Below, piece after piece: positions 1-7,178 of a stretch of 18,115 nucleotides of DNA. The notes beneath the pieces were generated by a model. It was given only the letters and a program-made list of their open reading frames with translations. It ran no database searches and was not told the DNA's origin. The stretch comes from an uncultured Lewinella sp. (lineage in GTDB: Bacteria; Bacteroidota; Bacteroidia; Chitinophagales; Saprospiraceae): NCBI GenBank assembly GCA_938021455.1, contig CALIGP010000234.1, positions 1 through 18,115 of the forward strand, in the 5' to 3' direction. A program made the position numbers and the translations under genes. Positions within the stretch are counted from its first letter, which is position 1, and each line of letters opens with the position of its first letter.

Positions 1-743
1 AGTTGCTATTGGCCGCTGATTGGTTTGGGGCGGTGTTGAGTAAAATCGTTACGCCAACGGATGATTTACTTAGCTACATAACTGAGCAAATGAACAACGG
101 TTTTGTAATAAAAGAGAACGTTGTTAAAATTTTGAATAAAGCGGATTTTAATATTGTTGATATCGAAATTGATAAAGTCAAGGTCGACCAAAACACCACT
201 ATACGTAATATTTCCGCACACTCTGGGGGAGTAATAAATGAGGATCTCAAAAAACTATTGTTAGCCGGTAAGTTGGTTACACTAAACTTAGGGTTCAAGC
301 ACTTAATCCAGAATTCTGGCGGAGAAAAGGCGGTAACCTTACCCTACGAGCAGCAATCTTTAGGTACCCAGCGCTTCTACCAGTTTGCTGGGGTACTGGA
401 TATACTGATGCGACACCCTAAAGTGGCTGTATTCGACGAAATCGAATCCTCCCTCCATCCCGAACTGCTGAAATATTTTATTCTTCTTTTCCTGCGCAAT
501 ACGAAGCAATCTCAACTACTCTTCACCACTCACCAACGTGATTTTTTACAGGAAAATGAGATGCTTCGGCAGGACGTGATTCACTTCACCGAGAAAGGAG
601 ATGATGGGAGTACAGACCTGTATTCGATGATCGACTTCGACTCTTCCGTCATCCGGAAAGGAAGTTCTCTTTACAATACCTACAAAAGCGGTAAACTCGG
701 AGCCACACCGGAGCTGGAGGATGCTTATATCCCAATGGACTAA
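1..743 (+). CDS. AAA-family ATPase, C-terminal part (RloA/AbiLi-like), 5' truncated by window edge
   Basis: The reading frame is already open at the window edge and the first in-frame start-like codon is a TTG at base 3, so the true start and the Walker A motif lie upstream. The visible 246 residues carry the second half of an ABC/SMC-like AAA_21 ATPase. There is a signature-like SLGTQRF at about residue 120, a Walker B VAVFDEIESSLHP at about 141-153 with catalytic Asp-Glu and D-loop-like Leu-His-Pro, and an LFTTHQ switch-histidine segment at about 174-179. It ends in TAATG, overlapping the next start by one base, which implies translational coupling. The partner is a RloB-family protein, so this is most likely RloA/AbiLi, the ATPase half of an RloAB (AbiL-like) defence module. 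The family assignment rests on motifs plus partner; the defence role is inferred from known relatives. Confidence 0.75.
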   Translation, partial: LLLAADWFGAVLSKIVTPTDDLLSYITEQMNNGFVIKENVVKILNKADFNIVDIEIDKVKVDQNTTIRNISAHSGGVINEDLKKLLLAGKLVTLNLGFKHLIQNSGGEKAVTLPYEQQSLGTQRFYQFAGVLDILMRHPKVAVFDEIESSLHPELLKYFILLFLRNTKQSQLLFTTHQRDFLQENEMLRQDVIHFTEKGDDGSTDLYSMIDFDSSVIRKGSSLYNTYKSGKLGATPELEDAYIPMD

Positions 744-1366
744 TGGCGAAAAGAAACAGAAAGTCCCGTGGTTCAGGCAATAAAACCGTCTCTATAATCG
801 TCGACGGTGAAACGGAACAGTGGTACGCTGAATCCATGAAGCAGACCGAGCGTTTGCGTGGGTTGAAGATCAAACCTGATCTGCCCAAAAAGAAGACCTT
901 GCCGCAACTCTACGCCTACGTCGAGGAGCAAGCAGTAATATTTGACTTGGTCATATGGATTATTGACATGGATGTTCCAATAGCTGAAGCTAAACGGGTA
1001 GGCAAGTTACCGGAAGTGATGGTGGAATTTGAGCGGCAGCGCAGCAAACTGGAAGCTGATGGCGTGACCGTCATCGTGAACTCTCCAAGCCTGGAGCGAT
1101 GGATTTTACTACATTTCGAGGATAGCCAAAAGCATTACCCCGCCCAGAAGCCGGTTATTGATCGTATTCGAAAACACTACTTAAGCATCTACGAAAAGAA
1201 AGAAAAGTATTTTAAGCGTAAGGATGGATCACTGTATCAGGACCTGAAACCCCATTTGCCGGACGCCATTGCTCGTAGTAGGGCAATGAGCCCTTTTAAC
1301 CCTAAGGATCCGGAACGGGCTGCATGTGAAATGTGGAAGTTGTTTGAAGTACTGAAGGTACTTTAG
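743..1366 (+). CDS. rloB: RloB/AbiLii-like Toprim-fold protein
   Basis: This is a 207-residue protein starting at the ATG inside TAATG at the end of the ATPase gene, a tightly coupled pair. It has a very basic N-terminus (KRNRKSRGSGNK), then IIVDGETEQWY at about 18-28 (E23/E25) and WIIDMDVP at about 72-79 (D75, D77). That is the Glu...Asp-x-Asp layout of Toprim-like metal-dependent nuclease folds and of the RloB family. SPSLERWILLHFE further on is another RloB hallmark. RloB proteins are found next to RloA ATPases within or near restriction-modification islands, and the lactococcal AbiL system has the same pair. The likely role is a nuclease-like effector triggered by the ATPase during phage infection. 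The biochemical activity is inferred; the pairing and motifs are seen directly. Confidence 0.8.
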   Translation: MAKRNRKSRGSGNKTVSIIVDGETEQWYAESMKQTERLRGLKIKPDLPKKKTLPQLYAYVEEQAVIFDLVIWIIDMDVPIAEAKRVGKLPEVMVEFERQRSKLEADGVTVIVNSPSLERWILLHFEDSQKHYPAQKPVIDRIRKHYLSIYEKKEKYFKRKDGSLYQDLKPHLPDAIARSRAMSPFNPKDPERAACEMWKLFEVLKVL

Positions 1367-1475
1367 TTCAGATCAAGGGGATTCCGGCCCCCACTGGGCC
1401 CGCCGAAAGGTTTCCTTCTACGAGCCATTATTCCGTAACGATCGATCTGTCCCACCTTGCTTTCCAACATTTTAT

Positions 1476-1493
1476 TGCACCCGCGGCCGCGCC
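1476..1493 (+). repeat. GC-rich 18-bp interspersed repeat, copy A
   Basis: TGCACCCGCGGCCGCGCC. It matches the consensus TGCACC-Y-GCG-K-C-N-GCGCC shared with four other intergenic copies in this window. This copy is solitary, with no inverted partner in the same gap. It includes the octamer GCGGCCGC. Confidence 0.65.
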
Positions 1494-1505
1494 CACCTAT
1501 CCCCT

Positions 1506-1564
1506 AAAAAAGCGATCAGCCTTCAACATCCCGCCCATATGGCCGGAATGCAAAGACTGATCGC
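1506..1564 (-). terminator. Putative intrinsic terminator of the PL7 gene
   Basis: GCGATCAG (1512-1519) and CTGATCGC (1557-1564) are perfect 8-bp inverted arms. Read on the minus strand, the second arm is followed at once by TTTTTT (1511-1506). It starts 44 bases after the lyase stop codon. The 37-base loop is long for a classic terminator, so this is tentative. Confidence 0.4.
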
Positions 1565-1607
1565 AAAATGATCATGCAAAAACTTCTTTAGGAGTGAACT
1601 CCCCTGG

Positions 1608-3524
1608 CTACTGACGGATGATCTTATCCGTCTGCAAGAGCTCTCCATCTCCGCCAATCCAGCGGAGGATGTAAGTACCCTTGGGTAGTGGCTGGCTAAT
1701 GTCGAATTGATCTCCAGCCTGCAGGTTCGTCCGTTGGTATACCGTCCGGCCGAGTAAATCGCTGATGGCAATCTGCGTCACTTCGGTAGAGCCCGTAGCG
1801 GGTACGAGCACGGTGAGTGCGTCCTGGGAAGGGTTGGGCCAGAAGGACAGGTGGCCGTCCTCCATTCCGGCATCAGCATTGACGCCTCCGACGAGATCGT
1901 TGGCCAGGTCTACATTCACATCATCCGGAGCGGCTGCCCGGTTGGAGGAGCCTACGGTCGTGAAGATCCAGTGCACATTCTGGCTGGTGGTGTTGTCATA
2001 AATATTGACGTTTCGTCCATTGGTGCCACCGTTGCCACCATTGATGTTGTAGGCCGTCGCATTGCGCTTATAGAGGCGATGGGCACCACCGCCGACACTG
2101 ACTTTTTTCCACTGCTGGTTCTGGTTAGTGCTGCTACAAGACCATAGCTTCAGGTTTTGGTTGCGGGCCCCACCGTTGCCGCCGTCGAGACAGTAATTAG
2201 TGCCTTCTTTCTGGTAAGAGAAGAAGTTGTTTCCGCGAGGAATTTCAATCCATCGCTGGTTCGCGTTGTTGACGTTGTAGCCCCAGAGGTGAACGTTCTG
2301 GTTATTCGCACCACCGCCTTTTCCGTCAATGGCGTAGCCCGTGGCATTACGCTTGCGCATGGTTACGACATTGTAATTGCCGCTGCTGCCGCCAGAGGTC
2401 GTGAAGTTCGGGCCGTTGGTATAGTTGGAGTCGTTGCCGCCGCCACACTTACTGCGAACCTGCCACTGATACTGCGTATTAGAAGACAGTCCGGAGATGT
2501 TCCACTGGCTGGTGCCCCGAATGCTTCCGGAAGTCGTCCAGCTAGAGGTACCTACTTTACGGTAGCGACATTTGTAGTGGTCGATGTTGGCTACGGCGTT
2601 CCAGTCAAGGATAGCGCTGTTGCTGGAAATGCTCCTCACCCGGCGATTACTTGGTACGGATGGCGTACAGCTCGTACTGTTGTCGCTGCCGAGAATCAAA
2701 CGGCTGAAGCGAACTTCGGCGTAGGCACTGGGCGATTCATTCTGGCCCGTACCATTCTTCTCTTTCCAGATCGAAGACTGGGTGTAGCACCCCGCCTTGA
2801 AGTAGCCGGTATTGTAAGGAACAGCATAATCGTAAGAATACTGCCCACGGCTTCCGCTAACGCTGGTGTTGTTGAGCGTCACGTAGACCCGTTTGTTATC
2901 AACAAATAAGCGGGCCTCGATCGTTTGGCCGAGCGAATAATCCATGATGTCGTTAATGGTATTATTCTCGTTCCATACCAGGTGAAGGCGCTGGCTGCTT
3001 CCTTCGCGATAATCAAGTCTGAGCGCTTCGTCAGCACTTTCGGAGCCTTCCCGGCCTTTTATCTGGAGTACGCAGACTTCCTTCTTTACATTAGGCAGGT
3101 GCATAATCCGGAAGGTGGCGTTCAACTCCTGTGCGTCGTTAAAATTCCAGTAGTTGTCTCCGCCATTGGGGGTTTCCCGTAGCTCGGTCCTGGGGTAAGA
3201 ATTTTGGCTGGTAAGTGCGCCAGCAACGTGGCACTTAAACACTACTTCGCTACCTGAGGAGTAGAAATACTGCCGAAGGTTATTACCCGAACTATTGGGG
3301 GCTGTCCAGTTCACGAGGTTGTCCCGTTCGTAGGCTTTAATGAGTGGCGAGTTCCGGTTACTGTAGGAGACGCCTTCATAATCGTCCCCGTCATCATCGA
3401 GGGGGAAGGTGAGTTTGAACTTGCTAAGATCAGGAAGGATGGAAGAGGGCGCTTGTGCAAAAGCGGTGGTAGCGGGAAAGAGGAGGAAAGCGATGAGCAG
3501 GAGTAAAAATGACTGACTGCGCAT
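1608..3524 (-). CDS. Secreted PL7 alginate-lyase-like protein with FN3, ricin-type lectin and T9SS sorting domain
   Basis: From the chosen start (ATG at 3524) the protein has 638 residues and opens with a clean signal peptide (MRSQSFLLLLIAFLLF... ending AFA-Q). In-frame upstream ATGs at 3578 and 3674 would put 18 or 50 residues before it; 3578 has an A-rich leader and is a fair alternative. Domains in order: polysaccharide lyase family 7 (about 28-280) with YPRTELRE (about 110-117), LQIKG (about 153-157) and YFKAGCY (241-247); a fibronectin type III domain (about 293-377); a three-subrepeat ricin-type beta-trefoil with QRW and QQW motifs (about 383-523); and a T9SS type A sorting domain (about 558-638). 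PL7 enzymes cleave alginate by beta-elimination. Here the usual Q-I/V-H is Q-I-K, so activity or specificity may differ. The protein is probably exported by T9SS to the cell surface or medium, and the lectin domain may bind polysaccharide. Confidence 0.88.
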   Translation of the reverse strand: MRSQSFLLLLIAFLLFPATTAFAQAPSSILPDLSKFKLTFPLDDDGDDYEGVSYSNRNSPLIKAYERDNLVNWTAPNSSGNNLRQYFYSSGSEVVFKCHVAGALTSQNSYPRTELRETPNGGDNYWNFNDAQELNATFRIMHLPNVKKEVCVLQIKGREGSESADEALRLDYREGSSQRLHLVWNENNTINDIMDYSLGQTIEARLFVDNKRVYVTLNNTSVSGSRGQYSYDYAVPYNTGYFKAGCYTQSSIWKEKNGTGQNESPSAYAEVRFSRLILGSDNSTSCTPSVPSNRRVRSISSNSAILDWNAVANIDHYKCRYRKVGTSSWTTSGSIRGTSQWNISGLSSNTQYQWQVRSKCGGGNDSNYTNGPNFTTSGGSSGNYNVVTMRKRNATGYAIDGKGGGANNQNVHLWGYNVNNANQRWIEIPRGNNFFSYQKEGTNYCLDGGNGGARNQNLKLWSCSSTNQNQQWKKVSVGGGAHRLYKRNATAYNINGGNGGTNGRNVNIYDNTTSQNVHWIFTTVGSSNRAAAPDDVNVDLANDLVGGVNADAGMEDGHLSFWPNPSQDALTVLVPATGSTEVTQIAISDLLGRTVYQRTNLQAGDQFDISQPLPKGTYILRWIGGDGELLQTDKIIRQ

Positions 3525-3697
3525 AGCGGTCCCGTTCGCGCTGTTCCCAGCGCGGGTCGGTAAGGTGAAAAAATTCATAATTGGTTTGGTTTGTATGATT
3601 GACTTATGCCTCCATACCAGGAGTGCGCATTCCTGATGACGGAGACGAAGGGTGTACAATAATGCTGTTATCAACAGCGGAAAAATCGGCCGATAAA

Positions 3698-3730
3698 TTA
3701 TTGGTTAACCATGGATTGGTCAACCAATAA
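3698..3730. promoter_or_regulatory. Tandem palindromic operator upstream of the PL7 gene
   Basis: TTATTGGTTAACC (3698-3710) and GGTCAACCAATAA (3718-3730) are inverted arms matching at 12 of 13 positions around a 7-base loop. The same stretch can be read as two direct copies of TTGGTYAACCA (3701-3711 and 3716-3726), 15 bases apart, the first containing the perfect palindrome TGGTTAACCA. GntR/FadR-subfamily uronate regulators such as UxuR and ExuR bind TTGGT-N2-ACCAA-type palindromes. Alginate is a uronate polymer, so a uronate-responsive GntR regulator is a reasonable inference. It lies about 170-210 bases before the chosen start. Confidence 0.5.
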
Positions 3731-3842
3731 TGACAATATAGAACTATGTTTTGTGAAATGCCTTGTTTTTTTGTGATTATTTTGATTTTTCTTTGAATTT
3801 AGGTGATTACAGTGGGGGAGTAGTAATGGTGTTGACTTGTCT

Positions 3843-3860
3843 GGCGCGGCCGCAGGTGCA
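3843..3860 (-). repeat. GC-rich 18-bp interspersed repeat, copy B
   Basis: The reverse complement reads TGCACCTGCGGCCGCGCC, preceded by CTC. It forms an inverted pair with copy C about 107 bases away. Both are preceded by CTAACTC on their own strand (with five extra bases in this copy), so more than the 18-mer is shared. Confidence 0.65.
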
Positions 3861-3967
3861 GAGGAGAGTTAGAAAGGCAGTGTTGTGGAGCACGCAATAG
3901 CTGCTCTCTCCAAACATTTTCCATGCGGTTGCTACTGTTTGACTGCTCTGCTTTTTGCCCCTAACTC

Positions 3968-3985
3968 TGCACCCGCGTCCGCGCC
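3968..3985 (+). repeat. GC-rich 18-bp interspersed repeat, copy C
   Basis: TGCACCCGCGTCCGCGCC, preceded by CTAACTC. It is the inverted partner of copy B; together they bound a 143-base element. Confidence 0.65.
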
Positions 3986-4032
3986 AAAATGGCCGTCTAT
4001 TCGACCACTTCTTTTCCGGAAAGCGAAATGGT

Positions 4033-4047
4033 TTCCAATTATTGGAA
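4033..4047. promoter_or_regulatory. TTCCA-N5-TGGAA dyad, site 1 (candidate activator-binding site)
   Basis: TTCCAATTATTGGAA is a perfect palindrome around a central T. It ends 97 bases before the start codon of the fusion-kinase gene, the first gene of the EPS cluster. The same TTCCA-N5-TGGAA pattern recurs at 9486-9500 and 16743-16757 at a similar distance from other EPS transcription blocks. A GG-N11-GC element (4091-4105) lies downstream, one base too long for a canonical sigma-54 promoter. Confidence 0.5.
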
Positions 4048-4144
4048 CAGTTGGCGTATTTGTTTATGTGTATTTATTTGTTAAATAAGAGGTTGTGTTT
4101 TTTGCCCGATTCTTGCCATCTCTTATGGCATAATCGTAACGTAA

Positions 4145-6430
4145 ATGAACACTTTATCAATAAGCAATGAGCGGGAAGCCACGACGAAGACGGAGCGTGG
4201 CCTTTACATCCCTGACGTAAACGGGAACCCACGCTGGGTCTGGCCTGCCGCCAGTAACCGGCCAACCTTCCTCGCTTTCTTTCAGGCCATTACTTGGAAG
4301 CAGTGGGTTTATGTAGCCGTCATCCGGCTCGTTTTTATGCTTCGTTTGCAGCGAATCGTATTTGCCTCCATACCGCTTGGAGAAGACTACGTGATGGAGG
4401 GTGAGAATTGGGCTGTCTTCACCGGAACGCCTGGCCCTAACCGCAAGCGGGTGATCATAAACGAGGAGGGAGCCATAACCAAAGTTGCCGTTGAAGATAA
4501 GGTTATTGTCAATCTGCAGAATGAGGCTTTTTTTCTAAGGAACTTACGGGCTCACACGCCACGGTTTTCCTTCCGGGTGCCAAAGCTCGTTGAATATGTG
4601 GACGGGGAGCTGACCATGGAAAATATTGCTAACCGAGGCACTTGGAGTCGATTCACGGATCAACACGCCACGGCGCTCTGGCAGTTGCGCCGGGTAAAGG
4701 CTATGGAGGGGACCGTCGGCGATTGGTTGGAATGGGGAGGGATTCATGATAAGATCAACCGACTGAAGAATTATCCCCACGCAGAGATTTCGGTAGGCCT
4801 CCTGAATACGCTGCTGCAAATGGTGGCACTCGAAGACCTGGAGCAGCCCCTTCGCTACGGATTGGCCCACGGAGATTTTACTCCCTGGAATACCCTGCGT
4901 ACGAAAAATAATCAGCTGGCGATCATCGACTGGGAACTAGGGCAAACGGAAATGCCCCTGGGCTTTGACTTCTTCCACTTTCACCTCCAGAACGGGATTA
5001 TGGTAGAGCGGAAAAGCTGGGAGCAGATCTATCGCGGAATGCAGGAGGTACTGACGGCGGAGACCCGAACGGCCCTATTTGGCAGTGCGGAAGTGGACCT
5101 TGATCGTTACCTGCGTCTCTACCTGATTTATCATGTCTCCTACTACCTGTCGCTGTACCAGCAACAGCAAGAATGGCACCAACAGATTTACTGGCAACTG
5201 GACGTATGGTCGGATGGGATGACTTCTCTGGTTGATCCGCAAGATCAGCGTAAAGCTCTCCTCTCCCGCCTCTTTGATGGCTTGAAGAACCGCGACTACG
5301 CGGTCCTGAAAATGGAGAACGAAGACCCAATGGCTTTGCCCCTTGATAGTGATCTGGATATTTTGATTGGTAAGGAAGACGCCCCGCTGATCGTTGACTT
5401 ACTGGAGCGGTACCCGCTCCTGGCCCGGGCGAAGGTGGTCCGGAAGTCCTTCATGACTTCCCTGTTACTCATCCTGAATGACGGGCAGATCCTTAGCGTT
5501 GACCTGATCTGGACGATCAAAAGGAAAGCGACCGTTTTCATGGATGCTGGCAGAATGATTCAACGGGCGAACAAAAATCGCTACGGCGTTCGAGTCGTAT
5601 CTGCGCAAGATACCCGCCGTTACGTGGAGCTGTTTTACGGCCTGAATGGGGCGGCGGTGCCCGCTAAATTTGGTCATCTAGAGACTTTCCCGGGACGTGT
5701 AACCGCGCTACCCGAAAACAAAGGACTACAGGGCCTGGGCAATAGGACCGCTTACTTGCTGGATACGCTTCGGACGATGTTTTCCAACCGGGGCTTTGTA
5801 CTCACCTTCTCCGGTGTGGATGGTGCAGGGAAGAGTACGATCATTGAGCGGGTGGTGACGATGCTAGATAAGGAGTTTCGCCGGCCGGTAAAAGTGCTGC
5901 GGCACCGACCGTCCGTTTTGCCCATCCTGAGTGCCTGGCGCTATGGGAAAAAGGGAGCGGAAGAAAAGTCAATGGCCAGTCTGCCCCGAACGGGGAGTAA
6001 CAACAGCCTGCTGTCTTCCCTGGTCAGGTTTAGCTACTACTACGTTGACTATCTGCTCGGGCAGTGGTACGTCCACTTCCGGTACGTGCTACGGGGCTAC
6101 GTGGTGGTGTATGACCGCTACTACTATGACTTCATGATTGATCCGCGTAGGACCAACCTCGAGCTGCCGGCCTGGATTACGGCAGCGGGCTTCTGGCTAC
6201 TCAAAAAGCCGGCCCTCAATTTCTTCCTTTACGCAGACCCGGATACTATTCTGGCCCGGAAGCAGGAGCTGGATCGGGATACGATTGTCTCCCTCACCGG
6301 GCAGTATCATGACCTTTTTGAAGGCTACGAAAAAAGCAATACTTCCGGGCATTATGTCAACCTGGAGAACGTCGTACTGGAAGATACTCTTACGGTGATT
6401 CGTACTTCGCTCCTCAACCAAAATGTCTAA
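4145..6430 (+). CDS. Three-domain fusion: phosphotransferase-like kinase, nucleotidyltransferase-like domain, thymidylate-kinase-like P-loop domain
   Basis: This is a 761-residue protein that opens the EPS cluster. Its N-terminal half resembles aminoglycoside phosphotransferase/choline kinases, with catalytic loop HGDFTPWN (H242, D244, N249) and metal-binding IIDWE (D262). A middle segment contains LPLDSDLDILI (D401-I408), resembling the Asp-x-Asp motif of Pol-beta nucleotidyltransferases. The C-terminal part has a Walker A GVDGAGKST (557-565) and YDRYYYD (656-662), as in thymidylate/nucleoside monophosphate kinases. The substrate is unknown. In this cluster the domains might phosphorylate a sugar, lipid or polymer, but that is inference. 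There is a hydrophobic stretch near residues 55-78 but no signal peptide. The stop overlaps the next gene by 8 bases. I do not recognise a named gene for this architecture. Confidence 0.85.
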   Translation: MNTLSISNEREATTKTERGLYIPDVNGNPRWVWPAASNRPTFLAFFQAITWKQWVYVAVIRLVFMLRLQRIVFASIPLGEDYVMEGENWAVFTGTPGPNRKRVIINEEGAITKVAVEDKVIVNLQNEAFFLRNLRAHTPRFSFRVPKLVEYVDGELTMENIANRGTWSRFTDQHATALWQLRRVKAMEGTVGDWLEWGGIHDKINRLKNYPHAEISVGLLNTLLQMVALEDLEQPLRYGLAHGDFTPWNTLRTKNNQLAIIDWELGQTEMPLGFDFFHFHLQNGIMVERKSWEQIYRGMQEVLTAETRTALFGSAEVDLDRYLRLYLIYHVSYYLSLYQQQQEWHQQIYWQLDVWSDGMTSLVDPQDQRKALLSRLFDGLKNRDYAVLKMENEDPMALPLDSDLDILIGKEDAPLIVDLLERYPLLARAKVVRKSFMTSLLLILNDGQILSVDLIWTIKRKATVFMDAGRMIQRANKNRYGVRVVSAQDTRRYVELFYGLNGAAVPAKFGHLETFPGRVTALPENKGLQGLGNRTAYLLDTLRTMFSNRGFVLTFSGVDGAGKSTIIERVVTMLDKEFRRPVKVLRHRPSVLPILSAWRYGKKGAEEKSMASLPRTGSNNSLLSSLVRFSYYYVDYLLGQWYVHFRYVLRGYVVVYDRYYYDFMIDPRRTNLELPAWITAAGFWLLKKPALNFFLYADPDTILARKQELDRDTIVSLTGQYHDLFEGYEKSNTSGHYVNLENVVLEDTLTVIRTSLLNQNV

Positions 6431-7178
6431 GATGAAAGCGCTTATTAACCGACTTATTCGCTTAAGGAATCCAAATTTCACCTTCTCAGAGGAGGTAGAC
6501 AGCAGAATGGTATTCTCCTTTTTATGCCGTACGGGTTTTGCTATGCTCAGAGGGCTACGGGTATTCCTGCTGGGGAAACGCCCCAGGGGCTTACTGCTGG
6601 GAAAAGGAGTTTCCTTTTTGTACAGCCATAAGATCACCTTTGGGCGTTTTGTTAAGCTGGGTAATCAGGTGTCTCTACAGGCACTCGGCCGGGCAGGCAT
6701 CACGATGGGAAATAATGTAAGCGTCGGCGATTACGGCAAGCTGGTGGTGAGTACGACCCTGGATCAACCAGGCGCGCATATCCATATTGGTAATAGTGTT
6801 GGGATTGGAGAATTCGCCTACCTCGGCGGAGCCGGCGGATTAACGATTGGTGATGATTGCATCATCGGGCAGTACTTCAGCTGCCATCCGGAAAACCATC
6901 ACTTTCAACGGACGGACCTGCCCATCCGCCATCAGGGCGTAAGGCGCCAGGGTATTTCTGTAGGCAATGATTGCTGGATCGGGTCAAAGGTCACGCTCCT
7001 TGACGGAGTAAGCATTGGGGCACATTCTGTTATCTCCGCTGGTGCGGTTGTTACCAAGTCTTTTCCCGCCTATAGTGTGCTGGCCGGCGTGCCAGCCCGG
7101 GTGATTAAAGTTCGGAAACCGCAGGAGCTCGTAGCCCCACAGCCATCTGTCGAACCAGCCTTAACTGTTGCCTCATGA
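6423..7178 (+). CDS. Hexapeptide-repeat (left-handed beta-helix) O-acyltransferase
   Basis: This is a 251-residue protein whose middle and C-terminal parts show the hexapeptide periodicity of left-handed beta-helix acyltransferases (for example IHIGNSVGIGEFAYLGG, LTIGDDCIIGQYFS, ISVGNDCWIGSKVTLLDGVSIGAHSVISAGAVVTK in sequence order), followed by the typical FPAYSVLAGVPARVIK ending. NHHF around residue 160 supplies the conserved histidines expected of the active site. It is likely an acetyltransferase that decorates a sugar of the polysaccharide or an intermediate, like the WcaB/WcaF type; donor and acceptor cannot be read from sequence. The start at 6423 overlaps the fusion kinase by 8 bases; an in-frame ATG at 6432 is the alternative. 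The stop overlaps the next ATG (ATGA), so the genes are co-translated. Confidence 0.85.
   Translation: MSKMKALINRLIRLRNPNFTFSEEVDSRMVFSFLCRTGFAMLRGLRVFLLGKRPRGLLLGKGVSFLYSHKITFGRFVKLGNQVSLQALGRAGITMGNNVSVGDYGKLVVSTTLDQPGAHIHIGNSVGIGEFAYLGGAGGLTIGDDCIIGQYFSCHPENHHFQRTDLPIRHQGVRRQGISVGNDCWIGSKVTLLDGVSIGAHSVISAGAVVTKSFPAYSVLAGVPARVIKVRKPQELVAPQPSVEPALTVAS

Larger units (their letters stand above)
1367..1607. other. Convergent intergenic region between rloB and the PL7 gene
   Basis: These 241 bases hold no convincing gene. They contain a short GC hairpin (GGCCC-CCACT-GGGCC, 1386-1400) after rloB, one copy of the GC-rich 18-bp repeat (1476-1493) and a long-loop inverted repeat that is a plausible minus-strand terminator (1506-1564). 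Confidence 0.6.
3525..4144. other. Divergent intergenic region between the PL7 gene and the EPS cluster
   Basis: This roughly 620-base gap has no convincing gene. Short frames such as 3885-4088 and 3955-4170 have no recognisable domain and run across the repeats. It contains the palindromic operator (3698-3730), an inverted pair of GC-rich repeats (3843-3985), a TTCCA-N5-TGGAA dyad (4033-4047) and a small hairpin (TGCCAT-CTCTT-ATGGCA, 4114-4130) just before the next gene. It must contain promoters for both flanking genes, but I could not place a clear housekeeping promoter. Confidence 0.6.

Noticed and set aside
2157..2909. A 250-codon open frame on the plus strand opposite the PL7 gene
   Set aside because: It is antisense to a gene with clear PL7, FN3, lectin and T9SS domains; its translation is low-complexity Val/Ala-rich and has no recognisable domain.
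3885..4170. Short plus-strand frames in the PL7/EPS intergenic region
   Set aside because: They have no recognisable domain, overlap each other in different frames and run through the GC-rich repeat and the TTCCA-N5-TGGAA dyad; better explained as non-coding.
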